A DNA stretch of 64,000 bases from Deltaproteobacteria bacterium RIFCSPHIGHO2_02_FULL_40_28. Lineage in GTDB: Bacteria; UBA10199; 2-12-FULL-40-28. Location of the stretch: the NCBI GenBank assembly GCA_001798135.1, contig MGRJ01000031.1, positions 1-64,000 of the forward strand, given 5' to 3'. Both the position numbers and the translations under genes were made by a program. Within the stretch, counting starts at the first letter, position 1. The number at the start of each line of letters is the position of its first letter. Shown here in pieces: positions 10,496 to 19,228 of this stretch. The notes beneath the pieces are model-generated. The model ran no database searches and was not told the DNA's origin. It saw only the letters and a list, made by a program, of their open reading frames with translations.

Positions 10496-12100
10496 TTAAG
10501 CAATTGGGGCGGCGTTGCGAATTTCGATGCTTGTGCCTTCGGCAAATTGCTTGAAGTTTTCGTTAAAAAGACGCGCTAATTCGCAAGCCTTGGCATCGTA
10601 GCCTGCTTTATCTTTCCAAGTATTTTTAGCTTCTAGAATTTCTGAGGAAGAAACTCCTGGGCAGTTCAAAGGAGTTTCAAATCCAAAAATGGCATCTTTC
10701 TTAAAACTCATACGATTTAAATCGCCACTTAAAATAGCCTTAATAATAGAACGTGAATCTTTAATGGCAAAACGTTCACCCACTCCATAGGAGCCGCCAC
10801 TCCAGCCCGTATTCACTAACCAACACGTTACTTGATGCTTGGCAATTTTTTCACCCAATAACTTGGCGTATACCCCTGGGTGCAAAGCCATGAAGGGAGC
10901 CCCAAAACAAGCACTAAAGGTAGCCTGAGGTTCTTTAATACCGCGCTCGGTTCCTGCTACCTTGGCTGTGTAACCAGAAAGAAAGTGATACATTGCCTGT
11001 GCGGGAGTAAGCCTAGCCACAGGCGGCAACACACCAAAGGCATCACAAGTAAGCATAATAACATTTTGAGGATGACCCCCGAGACCGTTTTCCACCACAT
11101 TTGGGATAAAATCGATGGGATATGAAGCACGAGTATTTTCAGTTTTTTCTGCGCTGTCTAAATCAACCGTACGTTCTTTTTCATCGTACACCACATTTTC
11201 TAAAACAGTTCCAAAGCGACGTGTGGTTGCATAAATTTCAGGTTCGGCTTTAGGGTTTAGTTTGATCGCCTTGGCATAACATCCACCTTCAAAGTTAAAA
11301 ACCCCATTGTCACTCCAACCATGTTCATCATCACCAATTAAAAAACGCTCGGGATCAGCTGAGAGAGTAGTTTTTCCTGTACCAGACAAACCAAAAAAAA
11401 CAGCTGTGTCTTTCTTTGTACCCATATTGGCAGAGCAATGCATAGAAAGCACACCCTTCTGAGGCAAAATATAGTTTAAGAGAGTAAAAATGGATTTTTT
11501 AATTTCACCCGCATAGTGAGTTCCCCCAATGATAATAATCTTCTTAGAAAAATTGGGAATAATAAAAGCCTCGGAACAAGTTCCATCGCTTGCAGGTTCT
11601 GCTTTTAAGGTAGGAACTGCAATCAGCGTATATTCGGGCACATGTTGTTCTAAAATCTTTTGATCTTTAATACGAACAAACATATTTTGAGCAAAAAGGC
11701 TCTGCCAAGCAAACTCGGTAATAACGCGAATGGGAAGACAAAAATCGGGATCGGCTCCTGCATAACAATCTTGTACAAAAACTTCCTTACCTTTTAAATG
11801 CTCTAAAACTTTCTTATACAGAACATCAAATTGAGAGGGCTCAATAGAAATATTTACCTTGCCCCACCAAATTTTATTTTCGGATGCACCATCTTTCACA
11901 ATAAATTTATCATTGGGAGAACGCCCTGTGTACTTTCCTGTGTCGCACAAAAGAGGACCACATGCTGCAAGTTTTGCCTCTCCCCTTTTAATGGCTTCTT
12001 CATAAAGGCTGGGAACCGAAAGATTCCAATACACCTTTTTAACGCCTAAAATACCCTGTTTTTCTAATGAAAAAAACTTGATAACCTCTTGATTTAACAT
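10496..12100 (-). CDS. pckA: Phosphoenolpyruvate carboxykinase (ATP)
   Basis: ATP-dependent PEPCK of 534 aa (family 520-540), converting oxaloacetate to phosphoenolpyruvate for gluconeogenesis. It carries the GRSPNDKF substrate motif near residue 58, the kinase-1a P-loop GLSGTGKTTLS (about 239), the metal-binding DDEHGWSD segment (about 258) and the C-terminal GGSYGVGERF. The start has a good ribosome site (TAAGGAGT). It is a single-gene unit, convergent with the phosphoesterase across a hairpin repeat. Its presence implies growth on amino acids or organic acids, consistent with the succinyl-CoA synthetase genes in the same window. Confidence 0.97.
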   Translation of the reverse strand: MLNQEVIKFFSLEKQGILGVKKVYWNLSVPSLYEEAIKRGEAKLAACGPLLCDTGKYTGRSPNDKFIVKDGASENKIWWGKVNISIEPSQFDVLYKKVLEHLKGKEVFVQDCYAGADPDFCLPIRVITEFAWQSLFAQNMFVRIKDQKILEQHVPEYTLIAVPTLKAEPASDGTCSEAFIIPNFSKKIIIIGGTHYAGEIKKSIFTLLNYILPQKGVLSMHCSANMGTKKDTAVFFGLSGTGKTTLSADPERFLIGDDEHGWSDNGVFNFEGGCYAKAIKLNPKAEPEIYATTRRFGTVLENVVYDEKERTVDLDSAEKTENTRASYPIDFIPNVVENGLGGHPQNVIMLTCDAFGVLPPVARLTPAQAMYHFLSGYTAKVAGTERGIKEPQATFSACFGAPFMALHPGVYAKLLGEKIAKHQVTCWLVNTGWSGGSYGVGERFAIKDSRSIIKAILSGDLNRMSFKKDAIFGFETPLNCPGVSSSEILEAKNTWKDKAGYDAKACELARLFNENFKQFAEGTSIEIRNAAPIA

Positions 12101-12185
12101 TGATTTTTACTCCTTACAGGGAAAAGATTTTTCATCCCTATTCGTTTTGGTTTAAGAATCTGCGGGCTATCATGCTTTTTTATGA

Positions 12186-12214
12186 TTGAAAAGAGCTTTT
12201 TACGGGAATATTAT
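12186..12214 (+). promoter_or_regulatory. Sigma-70-type promoter for leaderless gene at 12223
   Basis: TTGAAA (12186-12191), a 17-bp spacer and TATTAT (12209-12214). The ATG follows the -10 box after only 8 nt, so the mRNA would start at or next to the start codon. Confidence 0.6.
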
Positions 12215-12222
12215 GGAAATTT

Positions 12223-12594
12223 ATGAAATCATTTAAAATAATTTTTCTGTTGGGTTTTTTGATTCTTTTAAGTTCATCCCTGCTTGCAGAAGAAAAAATA
12301 CGCAAAGGTCTTTTTCTTTCCCAATTTCATGTAGAATTAGAACCCAAAGATAAAATAACCATCACTTTTACTGACGATGGAATGATTACAGGCATTCCTT
12401 CCATTTACAACAAAGTGTATACGCATAATTGCACGGGGCACTGGGCTTTTCATAAAAGAAATCAGGATATATCAATTAATCGTTTCAAAGGTTGTGAGCC
12501 CCTAGAGGGTCGATATCGTGTTAAAGTTAACTCCACGGGCTTGGGGTTACGGGATGGATTTAAAACTGTCTTCCTTAAATTTCTCAATCGTTAA
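12223..12594 (+). CDS. Small secreted protein of unknown function
   Basis: Unrecognised 123 aa protein with a clear Sec signal peptide (about residues 1-22, cleavage near LLAEE). The mature part is about 100 aa with a predicted beta-rich pattern and two cysteines (NCTG, KGCEP) that could form a disulfide. The ATG lies 8 nt after a -10 box, suggesting leaderless translation. Its end overlaps the start of yggS by about 40 bp in another frame, so the two are coupled. Confidence 0.65.
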   Translation: MKSFKIIFLLGFLILLSSSLLAEEKIRKGLFLSQFHVELEPKDKITITFTDDGMITGIPSIYNKVYTHNCTGHWAFHKRNQDISINRFKGCEPLEGRYRVKVNSTGLGLRDGFKTVFLKFLNR

Positions 12595-13291
12595 AAGACG
12601 CATTTGGGATGCTGCTCAAAAAGCAGGCTGCTCCCCTGATGCCATTACACTTTTGGCTGTCTCCAAGGGACAATCCTGTGAAAAAATTCGTGAAATTTAT
12701 TATCAGGGACAATTTGATTTTGGGGAAAATTATGTGCAAGAGCTTGTAACGAAAATAAAAGAATTTAACTCCCCCCAACCCCCTCTTAATTTAAGAGGGG
12801 GCAAGGGGGAGTTACAGATTAAATGGCACTTTATTGGTCATCTTCAGAGAAGAAAAGTAAAAGATGTTGTGGGTCAGGTGGAATACATTCATTCGTTAGA
12901 CTCTCTCCCGTTAGCTCAAGCCATCAATGGACAAGCTGAGAAATTAGGAATAAAACAAAAGTGTCTCATTCAAGTAAATATAGCAGAAGAAAAAACAAAA
13001 TCAGGATTAAGTCCATCAGAAGTTCATCCTTTTTTAGAAAAACTAGCTCCCCTTATGCATTTAGAAATCATGGGATTGATGGCCTTGCCGCCTTATTTTG
13101 AAGATCCAGAAAAGGTAAGACCTTACTTTCAATATTTAAGAAAATTAAAAGAGCAATTGAATCTCCCTCTTCTTTCCATGGGAATGAGTTCTGATTTTGA
13201 AATAGCCATCGAAGAAGGGGCCAACATCATCCGTATTGGTACAGCTTTATTTGGAGAAAGAAGTCTTCTGACAAACAACGCAAATGAATAG
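12554..13291 (+). CDS. yggS: YggS family PLP-binding homeostasis protein
   Basis: Pyridoxal-5'-phosphate homeostasis protein, an alanine-racemase-fold monomer. ATG 12554 is chosen because the family homology begins just after it (VKRRIWDAAQKAG, then ITLLAVSK with the PLP-binding Lys); the frame is open upstream to 12518 but inside the previous gene. FGENYVQE, WHFIGHLQ, and GMSSDFEIAIEEGANIIRIGTALFG are all family hallmarks. A 47-bp palindromic repeat (12767-12813) has inserted in frame before WHFIGHLQ, adding about 16 residues. proC and yggT follow, the usual yggS-proC-yggT neighbourhood. Confidence 0.93.
   Translation: MDLKLSSLNFSIVKRRIWDAAQKAGCSPDAITLLAVSKGQSCEKIREIYYQGQFDFGENYVQELVTKIKEFNSPQPPLNLRGGKGELQIKWHFIGHLQRRKVKDVVGQVEYIHSLDSLPLAQAINGQAEKLGIKQKCLIQVNIAEEKTKSGLSPSEVHPFLEKLAPLMHLEIMGLMALPPYFEDPEKVRPYFQYLRKLKEQLNLPLLSMGMSSDFEIAIEEGANIIRIGTALFGERSLLTNNANE
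12767..12813. repeat. Palindromic repeat inside yggS
   Basis: A 47-bp near-perfect palindrome (ends AACTCCCCC and GGGGGAGTT; centre CTCTTAATTTAAGAG). It adds the low-complexity peptide SPQPPLNLRGGKGEL within the yggS reading frame. Related C-rich/G-rich pairs occur at 19101-19182, so this is a dispersed element that has entered a coding region without breaking the frame. Confidence 0.85.
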
Positions 13292-13304
13292 AAATCCTTT
13301 TCTC

Positions 13305-13333
13305 TTTTCATATGCCCCACCTTCGTTTATAAC
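13305..13333 (+). promoter_or_regulatory. Possible promoter for proC (leaderless)
   Basis: TTTTCA (13305-13310), 17-bp spacer, TATAAC (13328-13333), with the proC ATG 8 nt further on. The -35 match is only 4 of 6, so support is moderate. Confidence 0.4.
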
Positions 13334-13341
13334 CCTAGTGA

Positions 13342-14160
13342 ATGAAAACTTTAGGAATTATAGGAACGGGCAACATGGCCGAAGCCATTGTGGGTGGCAT
13401 TCTTGCAAAAAAGATTTTCAAACCTCAAAATATCATTGGTTTTGATATCGATTTACAAAAATTAAATTCCTTCACAAAAAAATTTCGTATCCAAAAGGCC
13501 AAAACACCTCTTGAAATTACAAAAGCCAATATCATTCTTTTGGCCGTTAAACCTCAAAACATGGGTGAGGCTCTCCAAACTCTTTCTCCCCTTGTTTCAA
13601 AAAAAAATTTGGTTTTAACCATTGCAGCAGGCCTGCCTTTAAAATTTTTTAGAAAAAAATTAGGAAATAATCCTCGTATTATTCGTCTCATGCCCAACAC
13701 CCCTGCCTTGGTGGGCTTGGGGGCCACGGCTTTTATAGCAACACCCAATTGCACCAAAAAAGACATACAAAAAACTCAAAAAATTTTTTCAGCCATTGGC
13801 ATGGTGATAAAAATTAAAAATGAAAAACAAATGGATGCCATTACTGCCCTGTCTGGAAGCGGCCCAGCCTATGTTTACTTGTTTGTAAAATCTTTGATAG
13901 AAGGTGGGCAACAATTGGGGCTTTCTTCTGAATTAACTCGCACTTTAAGTTTACAAACAGTGAAAGGCGCTCTCGAACTTTTGTCTCAATCAAAAGAAAA
14001 TCCCAAAACTTTAATTGGCCGGGTAGCCTCTAAAGGAGGGACAACTGAGGCGGGATTAAAAATCTTGACCAAAAAAGGGTTTGAATCCATGATTTTTGCT
14101 TGTCTCAAAGCAGCCCAAAAAAGGGCTTTTGAATTATCTAAAATGGGAGAAAATTTATGA
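13342..14160 (+). CDS. proC: Pyrroline-5-carboxylate reductase
   Basis: Last enzyme of proline biosynthesis, reducing P5C with NAD(P)H. The 272 aa length is typical. N-terminal Rossmann motif GIIGTGNMAEAIVGG (residues 4-18), the middle block RLMPNTPALVGLGATA, and the C-terminal helical signature ALSGSGPAYVYLF with ASKGGTTEAGL (substrate loop) are all present. No Shine-Dalgarno sequence is evident; the ATG is 8 nt after a TATAAC box. The stop overlaps the yggT start by 4 bp. Confidence 0.96.
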   Translation: MKTLGIIGTGNMAEAIVGGILAKKIFKPQNIIGFDIDLQKLNSFTKKFRIQKAKTPLEITKANIILLAVKPQNMGEALQTLSPLVSKKNLVLTIAAGLPLKFFRKKLGNNPRIIRLMPNTPALVGLGATAFIATPNCTKKDIQKTQKIFSAIGMVIKIKNEKQMDAITALSGSGPAYVYLFVKSLIEGGQQLGLSSELTRTLSLQTVKGALELLSQSKENPKTLIGRVASKGGTTEAGLKILTKKGFESMIFACLKAAQKRAFELSKMGENL

Positions 14161-14486
14161 CCTTTTTTGCTAACTTACTTCTGGCTGTTTCAAAAGTGAT
14201 CAGCATGGTGGTAGGAATTTACACCTTCATTGTAGCTGGTGCCGTGATTATTTCGTGGATTTCACCAGATCCCTACAATCCCATTGTGCGTTTTATTCGG
14301 TCGGTAACCGAACCCCTCTTTGAACGTGTTCGTTCTTTGCTTCCTGCAGCTTTAAAACGCCAAGCCATCGACTTTACCCCTATGATTGTCATCGTCCTCC
14401 TGGTTTTCTTTGAAACCCTGGTTAGCGGTACCCTTTCAGATATTGGCATTAAGCTCAAATATGGGGCTATTGATCAACTTCCTTAA
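14157..14486 (+). CDS. yggT: YggT family integral membrane protein
   Basis: YggT family protein of 109 aa with two hydrophobic segments (about 18-36 and 80-98). Conserved ISWISPDPYNPIVRFI and the TEPLFERVRSLLP motif are present. Members sit next to proC/yggS in many bacteria and have been linked to osmotic tolerance or cell-division-related functions, without a settled biochemical role. It overlaps proC by 4 bp. Confidence 0.9.
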   Translation: MTFFANLLLAVSKVISMVVGIYTFIVAGAVIISWISPDPYNPIVRFIRSVTEPLFERVRSLLPAALKRQAIDFTPMIVIVLLVFFETLVSGTLSDIGIKLKYGAIDQLP

Positions 14487-14567
14487 GGAAAGTAAGTGTC
14501 ATTTTTTTGTCATACCCCATCAACACACCCAGTAAAAAACCCCAGGTATTCCTTGATAATTTTCTCA

Positions 14568-14598
14568 TAGACCCCTAGAATAGGGGTGTCTACACCCC
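14568..14598 (+). promoter_or_regulatory. Overlapping alternative hairpins upstream of the 14637 gene
   Basis: TAGACCCCTA-GAA-TAGGGGTGTCTA (14568-14592) and GGGGTG-TCTA-CACCCC (14583-14598) share the GGGGTG strand, so only one can form at a time. A third imperfect hairpin (14601-14620) and an AGAGG ribosome site follow. Attenuation-like control is possible, or the first hairpin may simply be the terminator of the proC-yggT unit. Confidence 0.4.
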
Positions 14599-14636
14599 AC
14601 CTTAAAGGCGGGCCTTAAAGAGGGCATGTTTTAAAT

Positions 14637-15275
14637 ATGGCAGATCGTATCGATAAAATAAATCGGGTTGATTATGAGCGGGTTGAGGCCTCTGTAGAAT
14701 CTCAAAAAGATAGAAGTCGGGATGAAAACCAGGAGGATAGAGATAAGGATGAGTTTGCCAAGGCCAAGGAAAAAACAGATTGGAAACTTCTTTTAGATAA
14801 TGCACCCCAATGGAAACGAAATATTCAATTGGCAAGAGAAGAAGTGGAGAAAATTATTTTTCAAAAAATTAGTTTAAAAACAGAGCCCTCACTTCTGCGA
14901 ATTGATGTGGTTTTAAAAGATGGGGAGATCATTAGTCCAGCCTTTATGGCCATTTCACGATTGGTGGGTTTGAAAATTAAAAATTTAAACAGTGGCGATT
15001 TAGTGCCCCCGCATCTTCTTTTTCATAATCATGTTTTGCGAATTACTATTCCTAGCAATCCAGACTATTTGGATCAAAAAAGAAGTAGTGGAACGATACA
15101 ACCAGCCCAAGCAATTCAAGAAAAAGAACCGTCTCCTAAAGAAACCTCCTACTGGCAACTCTTTGATCCTCAAACAGGGCGCATAAAACTAGAGGTAAGT
15201 TTAATTTATGGGATTTCTGGAATTGTGATTATTTTAATCATCATTGGATTATCCCTGCTTTTTAACCAAACTTAA
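14637..15275 (+). CDS. Hypothetical tail-anchored membrane protein
   Basis: Unrecognised 212 aa protein. It has a highly charged N-terminus (residues 1-45, D/E/K/R-rich), a soluble alpha/beta-looking middle domain (about 48-145) and a single C-terminal membrane helix (about 187-208), giving a tail-anchored cytoplasmic protein. The Ser/Thr kinase gene begins 1 bp after its stop, so it is very probably co-transcribed with the kinase and sigma-54 activator. It could be an adaptor or substrate of that kinase. Confidence 0.7.
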   Translation: MADRIDKINRVDYERVEASVESQKDRSRDENQEDRDKDEFAKAKEKTDWKLLLDNAPQWKRNIQLAREEVEKIIFQKISLKTEPSLLRIDVVLKDGEIISPAFMAISRLVGLKIKNLNSGDLVPPHLLFHNHVLRITIPSNPDYLDQKRSSGTIQPAQAIQEKEPSPKETSYWQLFDPQTGRIKLEVSLIYGISGIVIILIIIGLSLLFNQT

Positions 15276-15276
15276 T

Positions 15277-17631
15277 ATGACTTTTGAACCAAAACCATTT
15301 GGGAAATATTTCCTTGTAGAAAAAATAGCCGTGGGCGGTATGGCCGAAATTTACAAGGCTAAAACCTTTGGAGTGGATGGTTTCGAAAAACTTTTGGCTA
15401 TCAAAAAAATCCTTCCCCATTATTCAGCTGATAAAGAATTTATCGCCATGCTAACCGATGAAGCCAAGCTTGTTGTGAGGCTTTCTCATACCAACATTGT
15501 TCAAATTTACGACTTAGGTAAGGTAGGAGATGATTATTACATTTCTATGGAATACATTGAGGGGGTTAATTTACGCGAAGTAATTACCAGAGCCAAGGAA
15601 GCTCATGAAACAATCCCCCTGCCTATTTGTTTTTATATTGCCTCTGAAATGTGCAAGGGGCTTGATTACGCCCATGGCAAACGTGATGATAACGGCGAAC
15701 CCCTCCACATTGTTCATCGTGATATTAGCCCTCAAAATATTCTACTTTCCTTTGAAGGTGAAACTAAAATTGTAGATTTTGGTATTGCCAAGGCAGCCAT
15801 GAATATTTCCCACACCACTGCTGGCATTCTTAAAGGCAAAATCACCTACATGTCCCCAGAGCAAGCCGTAGGTAAGCCCGTTGATGGAAGAACCGATGTA
15901 TTTTCAACCGCCCTTCTTCTTTACGAAATGATTACAGGAGAAAGATTTTTCAACGGTGAAACCCAATTGGAGGTTTTAAATAAAATACGGGAAACCAAAA
16001 TTACAACTACTAGCTTTGATTCTCGTATTCCCGATGAAGTAAAACCAATTTTAGCTAAAGCTCTTACTTATAATCCTAATGAGCGCTATGAAACGGCGGG
16101 AGATTTTCAAATTGCACTCACTAAACTTTTATATTCTCGCTATGTAGATTTTTCTCCCAAAAAACTGGCTTCCTTAATTAAAAAATGGTTTTCGGAAGAG
16201 TTAAGAAAGAAAAAAGCTCTTCTTTCTGAAGAAGCTTCCTATAAATCTCTCATGCAATCCATAGGGTCAGAACCCGGATTTGAGACAAGTCTTGTTAAAT
16301 CAAACGAGCCAGATACAGGGGATGTTGTTCTTTCAGATACTGCAAAACCTGGTGATAATTTAAAGCCAGAAATGTTTGTTCCTAAAAAAGGAAAAAAGCC
16401 CCCCACTCCTAAAAAGAACTATAAAAGGGATGATGAATTAACAATCACCTCGGCTTCTAAAATTAAAAAAATTGAATCCCCAGGGGAAAAAAGTAAAAGC
16501 CGTGTTCTCTTGGCTTTAGGCATTCTGGTGGTTCTTGGAATTGGAATTTTTACCCTCACCTCACCAAAGAAACAAGAGATTGGTGAAACTGCAAATATAC
16601 AAATTACTTCTGTTCCTGATGGAGCCAGTATTTATTTGAATGGAGAAGACACAGGAGAAATAACTCCTGCTGCTTTAGAAAAAAACAAGGCTCCTGCAGA
16701 TTATCTTTTACGTATCGAGCTTGATGGCTATGAACCCTTTGAACAAAAAGTAAGTTTAAAACCAGGAGAACCATCCATTGTTCATGCTAAATTAAATCCC
16801 AATACAGCTGGATCTCTTGTGATTAGCTCGAAACCCGAAGGAGCTAAGATTTCTATTGATGGAAAAAATGCTGGTATCTCTCCATTAACAGTTAAGGGTT
16901 TAGATATAAACAAACCTCATAAACTGCTTGTAGAAAAAGAAGGTTATGAACCTTTTGAAAAAGATGTAGAACTTAATGACATTGATGCCACTCAAGTTTT
17001 TGCTGAACTCATTGAAAAAACACCTTTAGGGAGTTTGAATATTAAATCAAACCCTGGCGGAGCCATCATCCTCATTAATGACAAAAGTACAGGGCTTACA
17101 ACTCCAGCTCAAATTACAGATTTAACTTTGGGACAAACTTACAAAATTGTTCTTCAGAAGGATAAATTTGAAAAATTTGGACAAGAAGTCGTGCTTGATA
17201 AAAAAGAACCTTACCTCATCGAGGCCAATCTTATTCCTCAAATGGTTACAGCTCCTATTGTGTTAAAAGAAGAAAAATTTAAAGAAGAAGTTATTGTTGA
17301 AAAAGAAGTTGAAAAGAAAATTGAAGAAAAAAAGGAAAAACCTAAAGAAGTCAGATCAGAAACACCAAAAGAAATTAAACCTCCTCCTCCGCCGCCAGCA
17401 AGTAATTCTTATTATGCGGGCTCTGGCGTTGTACGCATTGATTCAAGCCCCAGGGGGGCTAGTGTTCTTTTTAATGGATCCAAAGCAGGAGTAACTCCTG
17501 TACTCATTCCAAATGTTGAAGGGGGCAGGTCTCACACTGTTACTTTAAGTTTTCCTGGATATCGGAGTTGGACAAGAACTTTTACACTGAGTCAAAGCCG
17601 AATGGAAATGACGGCACAAATGGAGAGGTAA
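15277..17631 (+). CDS. Ser/Thr protein kinase with C-terminal PEGA repeats
   Basis: Eukaryotic-type kinase, 784 aa from ATG 15277; an upstream in-frame start at 15244 would overlap the previous gene and add residues outside the kinase fold. Kinase domain about residues 7-280: LAIKKI (VAIK Lys), IVHRDISPQN (catalytic loop), VDFGIAKA (DFG), MSPEQA (APE-equivalent). A basic linker, a membrane helix (about 408-427), then PEGA domains at about 440-505, 511-580, 584-650 and 715-784, the last after a K/E- and Pro-rich spacer. PEGA domains would lie in the periplasm and could bind envelope components. It precedes an FHA-bearing sigma-54 activator by 3 bp, so phosphothreonine signalling to transcription is likely. 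Confidence 0.93.
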   Translation: MTFEPKPFGKYFLVEKIAVGGMAEIYKAKTFGVDGFEKLLAIKKILPHYSADKEFIAMLTDEAKLVVRLSHTNIVQIYDLGKVGDDYYISMEYIEGVNLREVITRAKEAHETIPLPICFYIASEMCKGLDYAHGKRDDNGEPLHIVHRDISPQNILLSFEGETKIVDFGIAKAAMNISHTTAGILKGKITYMSPEQAVGKPVDGRTDVFSTALLLYEMITGERFFNGETQLEVLNKIRETKITTTSFDSRIPDEVKPILAKALTYNPNERYETAGDFQIALTKLLYSRYVDFSPKKLASLIKKWFSEELRKKKALLSEEASYKSLMQSIGSEPGFETSLVKSNEPDTGDVVLSDTAKPGDNLKPEMFVPKKGKKPPTPKKNYKRDDELTITSASKIKKIESPGEKSKSRVLLALGILVVLGIGIFTLTSPKKQEIGETANIQITSVPDGASIYLNGEDTGEITPAALEKNKAPADYLLRIELDGYEPFEQKVSLKPGEPSIVHAKLNPNTAGSLVISSKPEGAKISIDGKNAGISPLTVKGLDINKPHKLLVEKEGYEPFEKDVELNDIDATQVFAELIEKTPLGSLNIKSNPGGAIILINDKSTGLTTPAQITDLTLGQTYKIVLQKDKFEKFGQEVVLDKKEPYLIEANLIPQMVTAPIVLKEEKFKEEVIVEKEVEKKIEEKKEKPKEVRSETPKEIKPPPPPPASNSYYAGSGVVRIDSSPRGASVLFNGSKAGVTPVLIPNVEGGRSHTVTLSFPGYRSWTRTFTLSQSRMEMTAQMER

Positions 17632-17634
17632 ACT

Positions 17635-19050
17635 ATGGACGAAAAAGATTTTGGCAATAAAACCGAGCTTTTGCCTGCTGATGAAACCCGTGGTGTTATT
17701 TCACTACGTAAATGTCAGTTAGTGATTATTGAAGGCCCCGGTGAAAAAATTAAACATGAATTGGGAAAAACTAAAATTCTCCGTATTGGTAAAAAAGAAG
17801 ATAATGATATTGTTATTAAAGACAACACCGTTTCAAGAAATCACTTTGAAATTGAAACCACAGTAGATTCTTATCTTTTGCGTGATCTTAATTCTACCAA
17901 TGGCACCTACATCAATGGCATTCGTGTTAAAGAAGCCTTTCTTTCCCCTGGCGATATCATCACCATGGGTAAAACAAAAATTGAATATGTGGCTTTTGAT
18001 GAAAAAGTACACATGGAACCTTCTAGAAATACTTCCTTTGGCTTCATGGTAGGCAAAAGTAAAAAGATGCGCCAAATTTTTGGAATTTTAGAACGCATCT
18101 CGCCAACCCTTGCTACTGTTATCATTGAAGGAGACACCGGCACGGGCAAAGAATTGGTTGCACGTGCTATCCATGATAATTCTCAAAGAAAAGACAAACC
18201 CTTTATTGTTTTTGATTGTTCAGCTGTGGCCCCTAACCTGATTGAGTCGGAACTTTTTGGACACATGAAGGGCTCTTTTACAGGAGCTGTTAAAGACCGC
18301 AAAGGAGCTTTTGAGATGGCTACCGGTGGAACCATTTTTTTAGATGAAATTGGTGAACTTAATTTGGATTTACAACCCAAGCTTTTACGCGCCTTAGAGC
18401 AAAGAGAAGTCAGGAAGGTAGGCTCTACTCAGCCCGTTCAATTAGATGTAAGGGTTTTATGTGCCACCAATCGTGATTTAAGAAAAGAAGTTGAAGAAGG
18501 TCGCTTTAGAGAAGATTTGTACTATCGCCTTTCGGTTGTTAAGATTCAACTTCCTCCTTTACGCGAAAGAAACGAAGACGTGCCCCTGATTATCGAAAAA
18601 ATTCTTTCAACGGCCAGGTACAATCAAAAACCAGACGGGAGTTTTATTGCCACACGTGTAGAAGATGATGCTTTAAAAATGTTACAACGCTATCAATGGC
18701 CAGGCAATGTGCGTGAACTCAATAATATTTTAGAGCGTGCTGTTTCTTTCTCACAAAATGGATCAGTTGATGCGCAGGCCTTACGTGTTTTATTTAATGA
18801 AGCCCATAATGAAGAAGACCACACAGTAAAAACAGGAGCTGTTGCTGATAACAGCCTACCATTTAAAGAAGCCAAACAAAAGATCGTTGAAAACTTTGAG
18901 AAAGAATATCTACAAGATCTTTTAAAACGTAATAAAAATAATGTATCAAAAGCTTCCAGAGAAGCAAAAATTGATCGTAAACACTTGCGTAATTTGCTGA
19001 TTAAGTACGAAATTATCGACTCGAATTCTCCAGATGAAGAGGAAAATTAA
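17635..19050 (+). CDS. FHA-domain sigma-54-dependent transcriptional activator
   Basis: Enhancer-binding protein of 471 aa. The N-terminal FHA domain (about 42-115: RIGKKEDNDIVI, SRNHFEI, STNGTYING) replaces the usual receiver domain and should bind phosphothreonine. AAA+ domain about 140-370: Walker A GDTGTGKE, sigma-54 contact loop GSFTGA (about 214), Walker B GGTIFLDEIGEL, sensor RDLRKEVEEGRFREDLYYRL. The C-terminal Fis-type helix-turn-helix is at about 435-465. It is encoded 3 bp after the PEGA kinase, its probable regulator. It may control the adjacent secretion locus; I found no sigma-54 promoter that would prove this. Confidence 0.95.
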   Translation: MDEKDFGNKTELLPADETRGVISLRKCQLVIIEGPGEKIKHELGKTKILRIGKKEDNDIVIKDNTVSRNHFEIETTVDSYLLRDLNSTNGTYINGIRVKEAFLSPGDIITMGKTKIEYVAFDEKVHMEPSRNTSFGFMVGKSKKMRQIFGILERISPTLATVIIEGDTGTGKELVARAIHDNSQRKDKPFIVFDCSAVAPNLIESELFGHMKGSFTGAVKDRKGAFEMATGGTIFLDEIGELNLDLQPKLLRALEQREVRKVGSTQPVQLDVRVLCATNRDLRKEVEEGRFREDLYYRLSVVKIQLPPLRERNEDVPLIIEKILSTARYNQKPDGSFIATRVEDDALKMLQRYQWPGNVRELNNILERAVSFSQNGSVDAQALRVLFNEAHNEEDHTVKTGAVADNSLPFKEAKQKIVENFEKEYLQDLLKRNKNNVSKASREAKIDRKHLRNLLIKYEIIDSNSPDEEEN

Positions 19051-19062
19051 AATTTTTTCCTT

Positions 19063-19215
19063 TGTCATTCCCGTGAAAACGGGAATCCATCTTTATTTGT
19101 CCCCCTTTGTAAGGGGGACTACAGGGGGTAGAGTCTTACTAAACTCTCTACCTCCCCTAACCCCTCCTTACAAAGGAGGGGAACCAAGATGGATCCCGCC
19201 TTCGCGGGGATGACA
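19063..19215. repeat. Nested composite inverted repeat
   Basis: Outer pair: TGTCATTCCCGTGAAAACGG at the left and its counterpart ending GCGGGGATGACA at the right, each arm itself a small hairpin of the ATTCCC-N8-GGGAAT (dRS3-like) kind. Nested inside is a second family of C-rich/G-rich arms (CCCCCTTTGTAAGGGGG ... CCTCCTTACAAAGGAGG). It lies between the stops of the convergent sigma-54 activator and a TPR gene and would form a very large hairpin, probably acting as a two-way terminator. Confidence 0.85.
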
Positions 19216-19228
19216 ATGTGTCCCTACA

